Assembly (NCBI GenBank): GCA_938002705.1
Contig: CALLAG010000387.1
Location: forward strand, 1 to 11,643
Direction of reading: 5' to 3'
Length of the DNA: 11,643 nucleotides
DNA from: an uncultured Saprospiraceae bacterium
GTDB taxonomy: Bacteria > Bacteroidota > Bacteroidia > Chitinophagales > Saprospiraceae
Positions 1 to 8,631 of this stretch are shown one piece after another. Position 1 is the stretch's first letter. Every line of letters starts with the position of its first letter. The notes under the pieces are model-generated. The model was not told the origin of the DNA. It saw nothing but the letters and a program-made list of their open reading frames with translations, and searched no databases. The translations under genes were made by a program, and so were the position numbers.

Positions 1-772
1 TACCTCTTAACATAACTTTCTCACCAAAGTAAAAATCATAACTGATTCCTATGTTAAGCATAGATGGTAATTCGAAGCCTTCAGCTCTTTGGTTAAAAGA
101 AAGCTGAAATGTACCATCGCCCGGATTATCACCTTGGAATGATAGCCCTTCTCCACTGAATTTCATAGGAGACCCTACATTCCTTAATGATATACCTAAT
201 CGGAAATTGTCTTTCTCACCTGAGACATACTGTACACCTGCATCTATTGCAAATCCGAATGCACTCACATTAGGTAAAGATTCTGATATCGTTCTGAATA
301 ATATACCTACAGAAATCTTATTGTCATAAGTATGGCTATAACCCAATCCAATATTAAAAAATGAAGGAGAGAAAGTCGCTCCTGTTCCTGCTGGACTATC
401 TTCTGTCGTAACGGTATTTTCTCCAAAGTCTACAGCCATTAATGAAACCGCAAATGATCCATTAGAGCCTATCTTCTGACCATAACCGAATGCATTAAGA
501 TTAACACCTGATCCGTCATAGAGTCTTGTACTAGATAAGACAAGTTCTTTGCCACTTATCCTTCCTATTCCAGCTACATTAAGCCTCATCGCTTCTATAC
601 CCATTATAGAAGATGTATTTAATGTATGTAATCCTCCACTTCTTGCCCATGGGTTAAGTAGTAGTTCTGCTGCACCAGATTCTCCTTGCCTATCAGGATT
701 ACCAGCGTACATTGTACTGGCCATCATTACAAACGCCAATGCCAATGTGATTAATTTATATTGAGTTTTCAT
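1..772 (-). CDS. PorV/PorQ-family outer-membrane protein (3' end outside window)
   Basis: The first 257 codons are visible and the frame stays open to the left edge. Residues 1-23 form a signal peptide (MKTQYKLITLALAFVMMAS, then probable cleavage after MYA). The mature part is rich in alternating polar/hydrophobic strands, as expected of an outer-membrane beta barrel. Two signatures point to the PorV/PorQ family: an N-terminal block at about 38-70 (LLNPWARSGG ... MRLNVAGIG), which corresponds to the family's usual 'ARA...WNPAG' region, and LRNVGSPMKFSGEGLSF at 196-212. In that family PorV acts with T9SS at the outer membrane, receiving secreted substrates for attachment; PorQ has a related role. 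The gene starts 25 nt after the stop of the large secreted protein, so it is probably co-transcribed and may serve that protein (inference). An in-frame ATG at 790 would add six residues, but the A-rich leader spacing favours 772. I cannot tell PorV from PorQ or another paralogue, so no symbol is given. Confidence 0.85.
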   Translation of the reverse strand, partial: MKTQYKLITLALAFVMMASTMYAGNPDRQGESGAAELLLNPWARSGGLHTLNTSSIMGIEAMRLNVAGIGRISGKELVLSSTRLYDGSGVNLNAFGYGQKIGSNGSFAVSLMAVDFGENTVTTEDSPAGTGATFSPSFFNIGLGYSHTYDNKISVGILFRTISESLPNVSAFGFAIDAGVQYVSGEKDNFRLGISLRNVGSPMKFSGEGLSFQGDNPGDGTFQLSFNQRAEGFELPSMLNIGISYDFYFGEKVMLRG

Positions 773-775
773 GTT

Positions 776-787
776 GTTTCTTTTATT
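776..787 (-). promoter_or_regulatory. A-rich translation leader AATAAAAGAAAC of the PorV/Q-like gene
   Basis: The 12-mer AATAAAAGAAAC ends 3 nt before the ATG at 772. The same 12-mer stands at the same distance before the TonB receptor start. No Shine-Dalgarno motif is present. Bacteroidota mRNAs commonly lack one and use A-rich leaders, so this is best read as the ribosome-binding context. It supports 772 over the upstream in-frame ATG at 790, because the 790 start would place this element inside the coding region. Confidence 0.5.
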
Positions 788-797
788 CATTTTTTGA

Positions 798-3700
798 TTA
801 TAATCCTGATGCATCAAATTCTCTATTAATACCGAACCACTTAATGGTTCTCTCTTCGCCTAATGCAGAAACATGTATGAGATATACACCACTAGCTACA
901 GGAATACCCGCATAGTTCTCTAGATCCCATCTTACATCTGGATTAGTCTGACGGCTTGTAACACCTGGATTAGAACCGCCTTTGATAGATGGTTTTTCAT
1001 CACGCTTGAATTCTTGAATAAACTTACCATCTAATGAGTAAATAGTAATGGTTGCATTATCTGGTAGATTAGTGATCTTAACTGCCTTATCAAACTTACC
1101 CGTCTCATAAGTAGAGTATGCATAATAAGGATTAGGTACTACATTAACATCAGCAAGTATTCCTTCATGTGGCTCTTGTGTAAGATCCACTGCCTCCTTG
1201 TTCCTAATCTCAAATTCGTATAGAGGATACTCTTCTCCTTGAGTTGCAAGTACACAACCATTAGGGTTTTGAATACTAAATGTTGTCTCTAAATTATATG
1301 GATTCTCTACCCTTAATTTGACAGTCATATCATTAGGTATGAGTCCCTCCGAAATAGGTAACATCTCCTGACCTTCTTGTAAGTAAGTCATAGAAGTCCA
1401 TGTAACAGACTTAAGAACATCGATTTTCTCAAATAAATTAAAATCTTGATTTAATCTAGTAAATAGATCTTGGCAACCATCATATTCTTGTCTCGTTACA
1501 TATATATAGTGATGCCCACCCATAACCAAGCTAAGTGGCGTTAATCCTGCTCTTCCGTCTTGGAATAATGAATCAGTAGGATTATATATTAAGTCTTGAC
1601 CTTCGCTAAACAATGAATTCTCTCCAAAGAAAATATTCAATCGCTTACCTGTCTCGACATCTACAGCATAACCAGGAAAATAACTCTTACCTACAGTACC
1701 ATCTCCTAATGGTGCTCCATTCATATCTATAGAAGGTGTATCTCTAAGATCAAACATCTCAGTATTACCAACCGTGCTGCCCTCTGCTAAGTAATCTTCA
1801 GTCGCTGTCTCTACAACGATACATTCTGACCAGAGGGACTTATCAGAAGTGAATATGATATCTACGTTATTAAGATCTCTTAATTCTGTGTCTATAAAAT
1901 CTTGCGATGCTCCAGACTTCCATCCTGGTGTCAGATAGAAAGGGAATAAGTCAGATTCAATTGCTTGCCTTCCTGATGCCAATCTGAATGGATACCAGTA
2001 GCCGTCACCCAGATTACTGAATCGACTATTAGGGTCTAATTCATTTTGCAGCTGCATAGGACCAGTCTTGAGAAAGTCAAATACTGGCGTTAATAGACCA
2101 CCAAAAGTGGCATCTTCATCTCTTACTCCTACAAACCAGTTGTCTCCCGTAGGATCTTGATAATCTATAAAAGCTGCAATGGCTCCATTGTTGTCATTAG
2201 CTCTTCTTCCTGGCTCAGGTCCAGGCTCAGCTGTCTGGCCTATAGAAACTGAGAATCCATATTCTGTGATAATTTGCTCGTTAAGTGCATCTATAGTTTG
2301 TTCTGATGCTATAACGACTCCATTAGTTACATCGGTGAGTTCCCATGTCACTCCTGGATTAAGTCCACATTGTAAGCCGTCTCCGAAGCTTCCTACTAAT
2401 TGTAACTGGAACACTCCATTCTTAACTTCTAGTGGGTTATAGATTTTTACATCTATAGGACCTGCACCTTCTTCATAAAGTATGTCTCCATTAAATGATC
2501 CATCAAGAATCGTAGAATACATAGAATCATCAAGATCTAATACATTACCACCTACTCCTACTCCAGCTTTACGTGTGATTTGTACACCGTCGCCGTATTG
2601 AGCATTAAGCCCTTGATATACTATAGGTCTCGGAGTAGCACTATATACTCTAATGTTTCCTCTTCCTTCTAGATATGGTCTTTGTTGTGTCTCCACAGGA
2701 TTATCTTGATCAAATACAGCAAACTCATTGTGAGCATATGCTACTACCATATAGTAGTACGTTTTGTGATTAATCAATTTGCCATCACCTGTTGCGAATG
2801 CGTCAGAAGTAATACTAAAAGTATGTTCTATACCTTGGTCAGCGCCATCGACTTCTCTTGTAGGAGTCCAAACTAAATCTGTTGTACCAAATACCGGATT
2901 AGATATACTCTCCCAATTATATATCTCAGTCACACCGTTAGCTACATCTACCTGTCTTACAAGGATAGCATTTTCTATATCATCTAACTGTTGGGGTGCA
3001 ACAGTGGCATCACGCAATTGATATATTTTATATCCTTCAAATCTGAATATTCTTAGAGAATCTTCAATCTCATCTGAAGAAAGTATATCTAATTCTTCAT
3101 ATAATTCGAATGCATTATTAGAATCGATCGTATCATTAGTAAGTACTAATATGATTTCTCTATCTAATTCTATCGTACACATATCTGGTGCATCTGGACC
3201 ATCTACGATATCAAAACATACATCAAATAAATTCTGTGCAATATCATCAGCAGCTAATAACTTACCAAGACTTGGTCTCGGGTGAGATACATCTGGAACC
3301 CATACTGCACCTATTATAAGCTCATTTCTATCTCCTGGCTTCAATAAGAAAGGACCTGAAGATTGTACTGTTCTTCTATCACCGAAAGGCAATGCTTCTT
3401 CTGACATAGACCATCCTCCAGGCTGATTAGGCGGATCTGTAAATGCATATGAGGTAAAATCTGTACTCGATGGATCGAATCCACTTCCTCCAGCTGTAAG
3501 ACGCGTTCCGTCATTCCAGTTACCTGTCAGGTAATTATAGAATTGCTCAGCACCTGCTGGGTCAGTCGTCTGTGGAGGATTAGTACCACCTGCAGCTCCA
3601 CCTCTGTTGTAATATATAAATGATGACATCCCAAGCTGAACTTTAATGTCTGGCTCCTCTAATGACTCAGGGTCTACAGGAAGGATAGATATAGTATCCC

Positions 3701-4934
3701 CGATTGCGTATAGGTCTGTATCGTAAGCTTCGTCAGCTATACCTATGACATGTGGCTCTCCTAGTCCACTTGTATCTATATTAAAAGGACCTAATGGACC
3801 TCTAAAGTAATCGGTACCTATCATAGGGATCTGGTCACAGTAAGTAGGTGTGACTCCACAATCACAAGTTCCATTTTCTCCATCTAGTATATCTTCATTA
3901 TAAGTGTATGCTAGACTTCTACTCACATCACAACCTGCATAGTCATCAATAGAACAACCTAAATCTGCATCTGTCCACCATCCAAAATAAGCATCTCTGA
4001 TATCAGTAGTGGCTCTATTAATCAACTTATATCTCTGGAATGTCATGTCATTAATCTCATCATTAGTCGCATAGGCGAATGACTGCACTTGTATCTCCAT
4101 CTGAATGGCGTCTCCACGTGTTAAGAAGTGGCTATTACCAGCATCATTATAGATCCAGAATATCATCTCATCTGGCACTAATTCTTTAGCACTCTTACGG
4201 TCAAATGCTTCACAACCTCTTATGTCAATTATAGGGAAATCTCCTCCAAGTGGATCATAGATACCATTCTGATCTTCATCCCAATATGCGCCTAACCCTG
4301 CTGATGTAGATGGTAAGTCAAAAGGAAATTGATCTCTAAAGTAAGGGTTATCGTTTCCTGGCCAGTATCTGACACCTTCTGGTACAGAATCTATTTCAAA
4401 TTGATCACCAGGCTGTAACTGCTCCCAATATCTGATCGCTTTTTCTACATCAGTACCTTGGACCTCAAAGAATCTATCCCATTGCTGACAAGTATCACGA
4501 TCAGTTATCCCAGTGGTCTCACTAAGTGGACCTGGATAAAAATCTGTGTTTCCATTAGATCTATAATCTGTGGCTGCCATCTTAAGGTTACCTGCTGGAT
4601 CAAAACCACCTAACCATACTGCTGCAGCAAATATAGAAGACACCTCGTCTAAGCCTGAACCTACTGGAACTGCTGGTACTACATATCGTCCTACAGTCGC
4701 CTGAGGATCCCACCATACATCACCACCCGTAGTTAGTCTTGCTCTCACATTATTAACATTCTGGTCTGTCTGATTAGTTGCTTCAGTACAATCTTGCATC
4801 CTTGATTCTAATGCAGTAATACCTGATGGCTTTTGGCCTTTTCGCTCTGGGTTAATGTGGGCTGATACTTGTGTATAGCACAACATTATAATAAACCCTA
4901 TTAGAATATGCTTCATATTATTATTGATAATCAT
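798..4934 (-). CDS. Large secreted multidomain protein with T9SS/FlgD-like C-terminal domain
   Basis: A 1378-residue exported protein of unknown function. Residues 7-25 are a signal peptide core (MKHILIGFIIMLCYTQVSA). An N-terminal module follows at about 60-137, with GGDVWWD, SSIFAAAVWLGGFD and DFYPGPL; I recall this layout from other large uncharacterised Bacteroidota secreted proteins. An acidic loop at 219-227 (DEDQNGIYD) resembles a calcium-binding loop. About 630-735 (FEGYKIYQLRD ... TYYYMVVAYAHN) looks like a fibronectin type III fold. A further block at 1086-1107 begins FPGYAVDVETG. The C-terminal domain, about 1264-1378 (VVPNPYYAY, ATITIYSLDGK, ASGVYLIHVSA), resembles FlgD-like/T9SS type A sorting domains, but ends in a ten-residue tail, INREFDASGL. 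No catalytic motif was recognised. The gene lies 22 nt after the receptor stop and 25 nt before the PorV/Q-like gene. The ATG at 4934 is preferred over 4916 because AAAGAAA stands 3 nt before it. A binding or structural surface role is inference. Confidence 0.85.
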   Translation of the reverse strand: MIINNNMKHILIGFIIMLCYTQVSAHINPERKGQKPSGITALESRMQDCTEATNQTDQNVNNVRARLTTGGDVWWDPQATVGRYVVPAVPVGSGLDEVSSIFAAAVWLGGFDPAGNLKMAATDYRSNGNTDFYPGPLSETTGITDRDTCQQWDRFFEVQGTDVEKAIRYWEQLQPGDQFEIDSVPEGVRYWPGNDNPYFRDQFPFDLPSTSAGLGAYWDEDQNGIYDPLGGDFPIIDIRGCEAFDRKSAKELVPDEMIFWIYNDAGNSHFLTRGDAIQMEIQVQSFAYATNDEINDMTFQRYKLINRATTDIRDAYFGWWTDADLGCSIDDYAGCDVSRSLAYTYNEDILDGENGTCDCGVTPTYCDQIPMIGTDYFRGPLGPFNIDTSGLGEPHVIGIADEAYDTDLYAIGDTISILPVDPESLEEPDIKVQLGMSSFIYYNRGGAAGGTNPPQTTDPAGAEQFYNYLTGNWNDGTRLTAGGSGFDPSSTDFTSYAFTDPPNQPGGWSMSEEALPFGDRRTVQSSGPFLLKPGDRNELIIGAVWVPDVSHPRPSLGKLLAADDIAQNLFDVCFDIVDGPDAPDMCTIELDREIILVLTNDTIDSNNAFELYEELDILSSDEIEDSLRIFRFEGYKIYQLRDATVAPQQLDDIENAILVRQVDVANGVTEIYNWESISNPVFGTTDLVWTPTREVDGADQGIEHTFSITSDAFATGDGKLINHKTYYYMVVAYAHNEFAVFDQDNPVETQQRPYLEGRGNIRVYSATPRPIVYQGLNAQYGDGVQITRKAGVGVGGNVLDLDDSMYSTILDGSFNGDILYEEGAGPIDVKIYNPLEVKNGVFQLQLVGSFGDGLQCGLNPGVTWELTDVTNGVVIASEQTIDALNEQIITEYGFSVSIGQTAEPGPEPGRRANDNNGAIAAFIDYQDPTGDNWFVGVRDEDATFGGLLTPVFDFLKTGPMQLQNELDPNSRFSNLGDGYWYPFRLASGRQAIESDLFPFYLTPGWKSGASQDFIDTELRDLNNVDIIFTSDKSLWSECIVVETATEDYLAEGSTVGNTEMFDLRDTPSIDMNGAPLGDGTVGKSYFPGYAVDVETGKRLNIFFGENSLFSEGQDLIYNPTDSLFQDGRAGLTPLSLVMGGHHYIYVTRQEYDGCQDLFTRLNQDFNLFEKIDVLKSVTWTSMTYLQEGQEMLPISEGLIPNDMTVKLRVENPYNLETTFSIQNPNGCVLATQGEEYPLYEFEIRNKEAVDLTQEPHEGILADVNVVPNPYYAYSTYETGKFDKAVKITNLPDNATITIYSLDGKFIQEFKRDEKPSIKGGSNPGVTSRQTNPDVRWDLENYAGIPVASGVYLIHVSALGEERTIKWFGINREFDASGL

Positions 4935-4947
4935 AATTTTCTTTCTT
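4935..4947 (-). promoter_or_regulatory. A-rich translation leader of the large secreted protein
   Basis: The leader reads AAGAAAGAAAATT immediately before ATG at 4934. It shares the AAAGAAA core with the leaders of the other two operon genes, but sits one nucleotide closer to the start. From the alternative ATG at 4916 the core would be 21 nt away, which argues for the upstream start and a six-residue extension (MIINNN) ahead of the signal peptide. The gap after the receptor stop is only 22 nt and leaves no room for an independent promoter. Confidence 0.4.
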
Positions 4948-4956
4948 AATAAATAT

Positions 4957-7900
4957 TTAGAAATTGATGATAGTACCTAAGAAAATCTGTCTTGGTGCAG
5001 AGAAATTATTTGGATTCTGAATTCTCCAATTATAATTAGCTAAGAAACTTTCTACACTTAGATTCGTATCTTCTATCTGCTGTAGTCTCTGCTCTCCGAA
5101 AGTACTTAGGAGGTAACCATCGTTATCAGGATCACCTGATACACTGTATACCCCTCTCACGTTATCTCTATCCAAGATATTCTGAATTCTTAAGTAAACA
5201 TTGACACCTAAATATCTCTTAGACTCTTCTGATAATTTAAATTGGAAATTTTTATCTATCTGGAGATCAGCAGATAGTATCCATGGTAATCTTGCACCGT
5301 TAATGTTCTCTCTCACTGAGCTTTGTAGTGGTGCTATGATATTTCTGAAAGTAGAATATGGCCTTCCTGATACTGTCGTCATTAATAAATTGAAGCCAGT
5401 ATTAGCCAGTATATCTAAGTTGCCTATTCTCGGACCATTGTATGTCTTACCTGATCCATAACGATAATCTGCTACCGCTGTAAATCTGTGTCTCTCATCG
5501 AATGATAGTGGTAGCAACGTTCTAACATTAGTATTAGGATTAAATCCTGCTGAAGAGTTAGCTCCAGAACCAGAACCATCTGCAAACTGTAATGTGTAAG
5601 TTGCATTTAACTGGAAGTTACCCGTTCTTCTCATATCATAACCAAACGAGAATCCTTTTACAGTACCAAAATCTATGTTGCCATATGTCTGATATTGTGT
5701 GACTGTAGGTACAAACTGAAAGAATCTTGCTTGTATCATATCTCTCAATTCTTTGTAATAAGCAGATACCTTAATCGCTGAAGAGTTAGATATTTTCTGT
5801 TGGAATCCTACCTCATAATCAATAGTCTTTTCTGGTTTAAGATCAGGATTATTAGCAGGGTTTGTATTAGAAGAAAATCTTGATCCTGCGTTAAAGTAAT
5901 AATAGTCCAATGCTGTAGCCGTCACATTAGATGGTGGTCTTTGTACTAAGATATCATAGTGTGCAAAGAAACCAGCATCTTCCGATATCGGAAAAGAGAA
6001 TGCCAATCTTGGCATAAAGTTAAGCTGAGGATCATAATCTTTAAATGACTCATCTACTTGGAAATTAGCATTCTGTGGATTTCTTGCTTCAAGATCAGTC
6101 TCTACGAATGATGGCGTTATTAGTCCTCCTCCAAAAAGTAGATTACCATCTGTAGCTGTTCCATCTGGTCTAAACCATTGTTCTCCGCTTCTGTATCCGA
6201 TTACTGAATTAGATCCATCACCTTCTACATATACCTTATAATCATCACCTACAGATTCTGGTTGTTGCTGATCTAAGTTTCTACCGAAGAAATCTGACGC
6301 TTCTTCTATTCTATTAAGTGAGAAAGGATCTCTTAGCACCTTACTATTAGCATCATAATAATCTATTCTGACTCCGAGTCTGAATATTATATCCTTATAA
6401 GTAAACTTATCTTGTATATAACCTGCTCCATATATAGGGTTCCAAGGGGCTACTAAGAATGTGTTATTACCATCAGCATCGACTCCTGTAAAGAAGTCAT
6501 TAAACGTATTACTTGCACTAGTCTTATTACCGAGATAATCGTATCCTACATAGTTAAGATTAAGACCTCCAAAGTTATTAAGCTCTTGTGGAGAGAATAG
6601 ACTTAAGTCTAAGTCATTAGGATTAAGACCATCTACATTAACATACTCGTCTATTGCTTGACCTGTTAAGTCCCTTATATTAAATAAGAAACCATTAGAG
6701 CTCACGTCCAAACTATCTACTGTATTACCAGGTGCATATTGTGTAAACTCAAGATCGTTAAACATGAAAGTGCCTACGACATTATTAGTATCTACACCAT
6801 TGAGGTGTCTATTAGCTTCAAGTCGCATTAACTGCCACAATCTTTGAGGATTCATTGACCATGATCTGTCTGTACGTTCCTCATACATAAATCCAAACTG
6901 GATACTATGCTTACCTTTCTCAGATCCTCCTGGCACGAAATCAAAACCACTTGTCACATTGACAGTTAGAATCTCATTCTCTTGTTTACTTGATAGGTTA
7001 TACACCTGACCTACATTACTATATAGTCCCCATGCCCCATTAACGATAGGTTCTAAGAATCCATTCTCAAAATTCATCCTACCAAGTACAGGATTAACAT
7101 TAGGGTCAGCCATGAACTCACCCTCGTCACTTAACTCTAAGTAACCTTGATGTGCAAATAATGCTCCGTTACCCAAGTCAATAGCTTCTCCATTCCAGCT
7201 ACCTGGATCAGTCAAGAATGAAGCTTGTGGAGCCCATGTTCTTGGCTGGTTACCAAAATATCCGTAGTTAAAGAGATTATTTTCATGTCTTACATCCTCA
7301 TTTTTATTTTGAGTTTTTTCATACCCTACCTGTATAGAGTATGACGCATTTCTTATGATCTGCTCTTTACGCTCACCTATACTTTCAGCATCAAAATTCT
7401 GATTCCCTAACTTATGTCTTAACTTGACATTAGCTCTGTACCCTTTGTAATAGCCGAAAGGATTATTCCTCCAGTTGTATAATTCCCATGCTCTACCTAC
7501 AGAAAATTGGTTTTTACTATCAAAGTATGATCCCGAAAATGCAACGTCCACATTCTTAGATATACGGGCATCTATATTTCCACTTAAGTTGATGTCTCTA
7601 TCAGTATTATTAGGATTAGTCTCTAATAATTCTACTCTTGCAGGATTATCTAATCCTCTATCTGTTACGAATTCTGCTGATGGGAATGTTGTACCATTAA
7701 ACTGTAGTGTCGGGTTAGCTTCTAACTCGTCTATCAATGCATCGTTAGCTCTATACGTTCCTACACTTGATGGAGTATCATCATTGATATTTCTGTATTG
7801 TCCGAAGAATCTGAATCCTAATATTGATTCTCCTTCTTTATTTTTTAATATAGGTCCTGTTAAGTTACCATTGATAAGATTATATCCATAAGGATCTAAA

Positions 7901-8631
7901 TACTGCGATGTCTCCATCTCAAGACCACCAGAGAATTTATTAGAAGGGCCTTTAGTTGTGATCGAGATAATACCACCTGTCACATCTCCATATCTTGCCT
8001 CTATACCTCCTGTGATAATCTGCATTTGTTCTATCTGTGCTTGTGGCATCATATTTCCAGCACTGGCAGCACTAATTCTTACACCATCTATGTAGTAGTT
8101 AGTTGCATTAGCTCTCGAGCCTCTTATGGATATATCACCATTATTGGACACTGATACACCTGCAGAAGTAGCCGCTATTGCACTAATATTCTTAGTAGGA
8201 AGATTCTGGATACTTTCTGATGTAAGAGATTGCCCTTGTGTTGTATTATCAAATTCTACGAGAGGAACTCTGTATTCTTTGATGACAATTTCTTCTTCAG
8301 TAGCTAGGACACTCCTTTGTTCTAACTCGATATTAACAACGTTGACTTTTCCATCTTTTGCCACCACACCTGCAAGTCTTTGAGATTGGAGGCCTACAAA
8401 AGAAGCCTCTATATCATAACTACCTGGTGAGACGTCAGTAAATGAATAATTACCATCAAAATCTGACTCAGTACCTGATATAAGAACATCATTCTTATAT
8501 AGAGCAACAGTAGCAAATAATACAGGCTCTCCTGTGTCTACTTCTGAAATCTTTCCTTGAATTGTTGTTTGACTAATCGCGATTGTCGTGCAGAAAAAGG
8601 CAATAATCAGTAGGGTAAAGCTCCTTAGCAT
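4957..8631 (-). CDS. TonB-dependent outer-membrane receptor with carboxypeptidase-D-like N-terminal domain
   Basis: A 1224-residue TonB-dependent transporter or receptor; substrate unknown. Residues 1-20 are a signal peptide (MLRSFTLLIIAFFCTTIAIS). Residues about 22-104 form a CarboxypepD_reg-like beta-sandwich (IQGKISEVDTGEPVLFATV, SDFDGNYSFTDVSPGSYDI). A TonB-box-like stretch, EEIVIKEYR, occupies 113-121. The plug spans about 130-230, with LPTKNISAIAATSAGV, ISIRGSRANATNYYIDGVR and GGIEARYGDVTGGIISITTKG (142-227 overall). The remainder is a long beta barrel, including FDERHRFTAVADYRYGSGK and SGRPYS, and ends in phenylalanine (IFLGTIINF), as expected for insertion by the BAM machinery. There is no STN signalling domain and no SusD gene beside it, so it is not a standard SusC. 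It opens a tight operon with the secreted protein and the PorV/Q-like gene, suggesting that the receptor works with that extracellular partner (inference). The start at 8631 fits both the signal peptide and the leader element. Confidence 0.93.
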   Translation of the reverse strand: MLRSFTLLIIAFFCTTIAISQTTIQGKISEVDTGEPVLFATVALYKNDVLISGTESDFDGNYSFTDVSPGSYDIEASFVGLQSQRLAGVVAKDGKVNVVNIELEQRSVLATEEEIVIKEYRVPLVEFDNTTQGQSLTSESIQNLPTKNISAIAATSAGVSVSNNGDISIRGSRANATNYYIDGVRISAASAGNMMPQAQIEQMQIITGGIEARYGDVTGGIISITTKGPSNKFSGGLEMETSQYLDPYGYNLINGNLTGPILKNKEGESILGFRFFGQYRNINDDTPSSVGTYRANDALIDELEANPTLQFNGTTFPSAEFVTDRGLDNPARVELLETNPNNTDRDINLSGNIDARISKNVDVAFSGSYFDSKNQFSVGRAWELYNWRNNPFGYYKGYRANVKLRHKLGNQNFDAESIGERKEQIIRNASYSIQVGYEKTQNKNEDVRHENNLFNYGYFGNQPRTWAPQASFLTDPGSWNGEAIDLGNGALFAHQGYLELSDEGEFMADPNVNPVLGRMNFENGFLEPIVNGAWGLYSNVGQVYNLSSKQENEILTVNVTSGFDFVPGGSEKGKHSIQFGFMYEERTDRSWSMNPQRLWQLMRLEANRHLNGVDTNNVVGTFMFNDLEFTQYAPGNTVDSLDVSSNGFLFNIRDLTGQAIDEYVNVDGLNPNDLDLSLFSPQELNNFGGLNLNYVGYDYLGNKTSASNTFNDFFTGVDADGNNTFLVAPWNPIYGAGYIQDKFTYKDIIFRLGVRIDYYDANSKVLRDPFSLNRIEEASDFFGRNLDQQQPESVGDDYKVYVEGDGSNSVIGYRSGEQWFRPDGTATDGNLLFGGGLITPSFVETDLEARNPQNANFQVDESFKDYDPQLNFMPRLAFSFPISEDAGFFAHYDILVQRPPSNVTATALDYYYFNAGSRFSSNTNPANNPDLKPEKTIDYEVGFQQKISNSSAIKVSAYYKELRDMIQARFFQFVPTVTQYQTYGNIDFGTVKGFSFGYDMRRTGNFQLNATYTLQFADGSGSGANSSAGFNPNTNVRTLLPLSFDERHRFTAVADYRYGSGKTYNGPRIGNLDILANTGFNLLMTTVSGRPYSTFRNIIAPLQSSVRENINGARLPWILSADLQIDKNFQFKLSEESKRYLGVNVYLRIQNILDRDNVRGVYSVSGDPDNDGYLLSTFGEQRLQQIEDTNLSVESFLANYNWRIQNPNNFSAPRQIFLGTIINF

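Noticed and set aside
549..764. Plus-strand open frame of 71 codons
   Set aside because: Lies entirely antisense to the PorV/Q-like gene, whose minus-strand protein has a signal peptide and family motifs. No domain or leader supports the plus frame.
2210..2231. Short imperfect repeat GGCTCAG twice within the secreted-protein gene
   Set aside because: It encodes a PGPEPG-type proline-rich turn in the protein and is too short to suggest a mobile or regulatory repeat.
2179..3021. Three plus-strand open frames (2179-2442, 2682-2876, 2779-3021)
   Set aside because: All are antisense to the continuous secreted-protein gene and show no motif or signal of their own.
5201..8383. Plus-strand open frames at 5201-5461, 7475-7891 and 8126-8383
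   Set aside because: Antisense to the TonB receptor; the longest (138 codons) has no recognisable domain and is explained by codon bias of the opposite strand.
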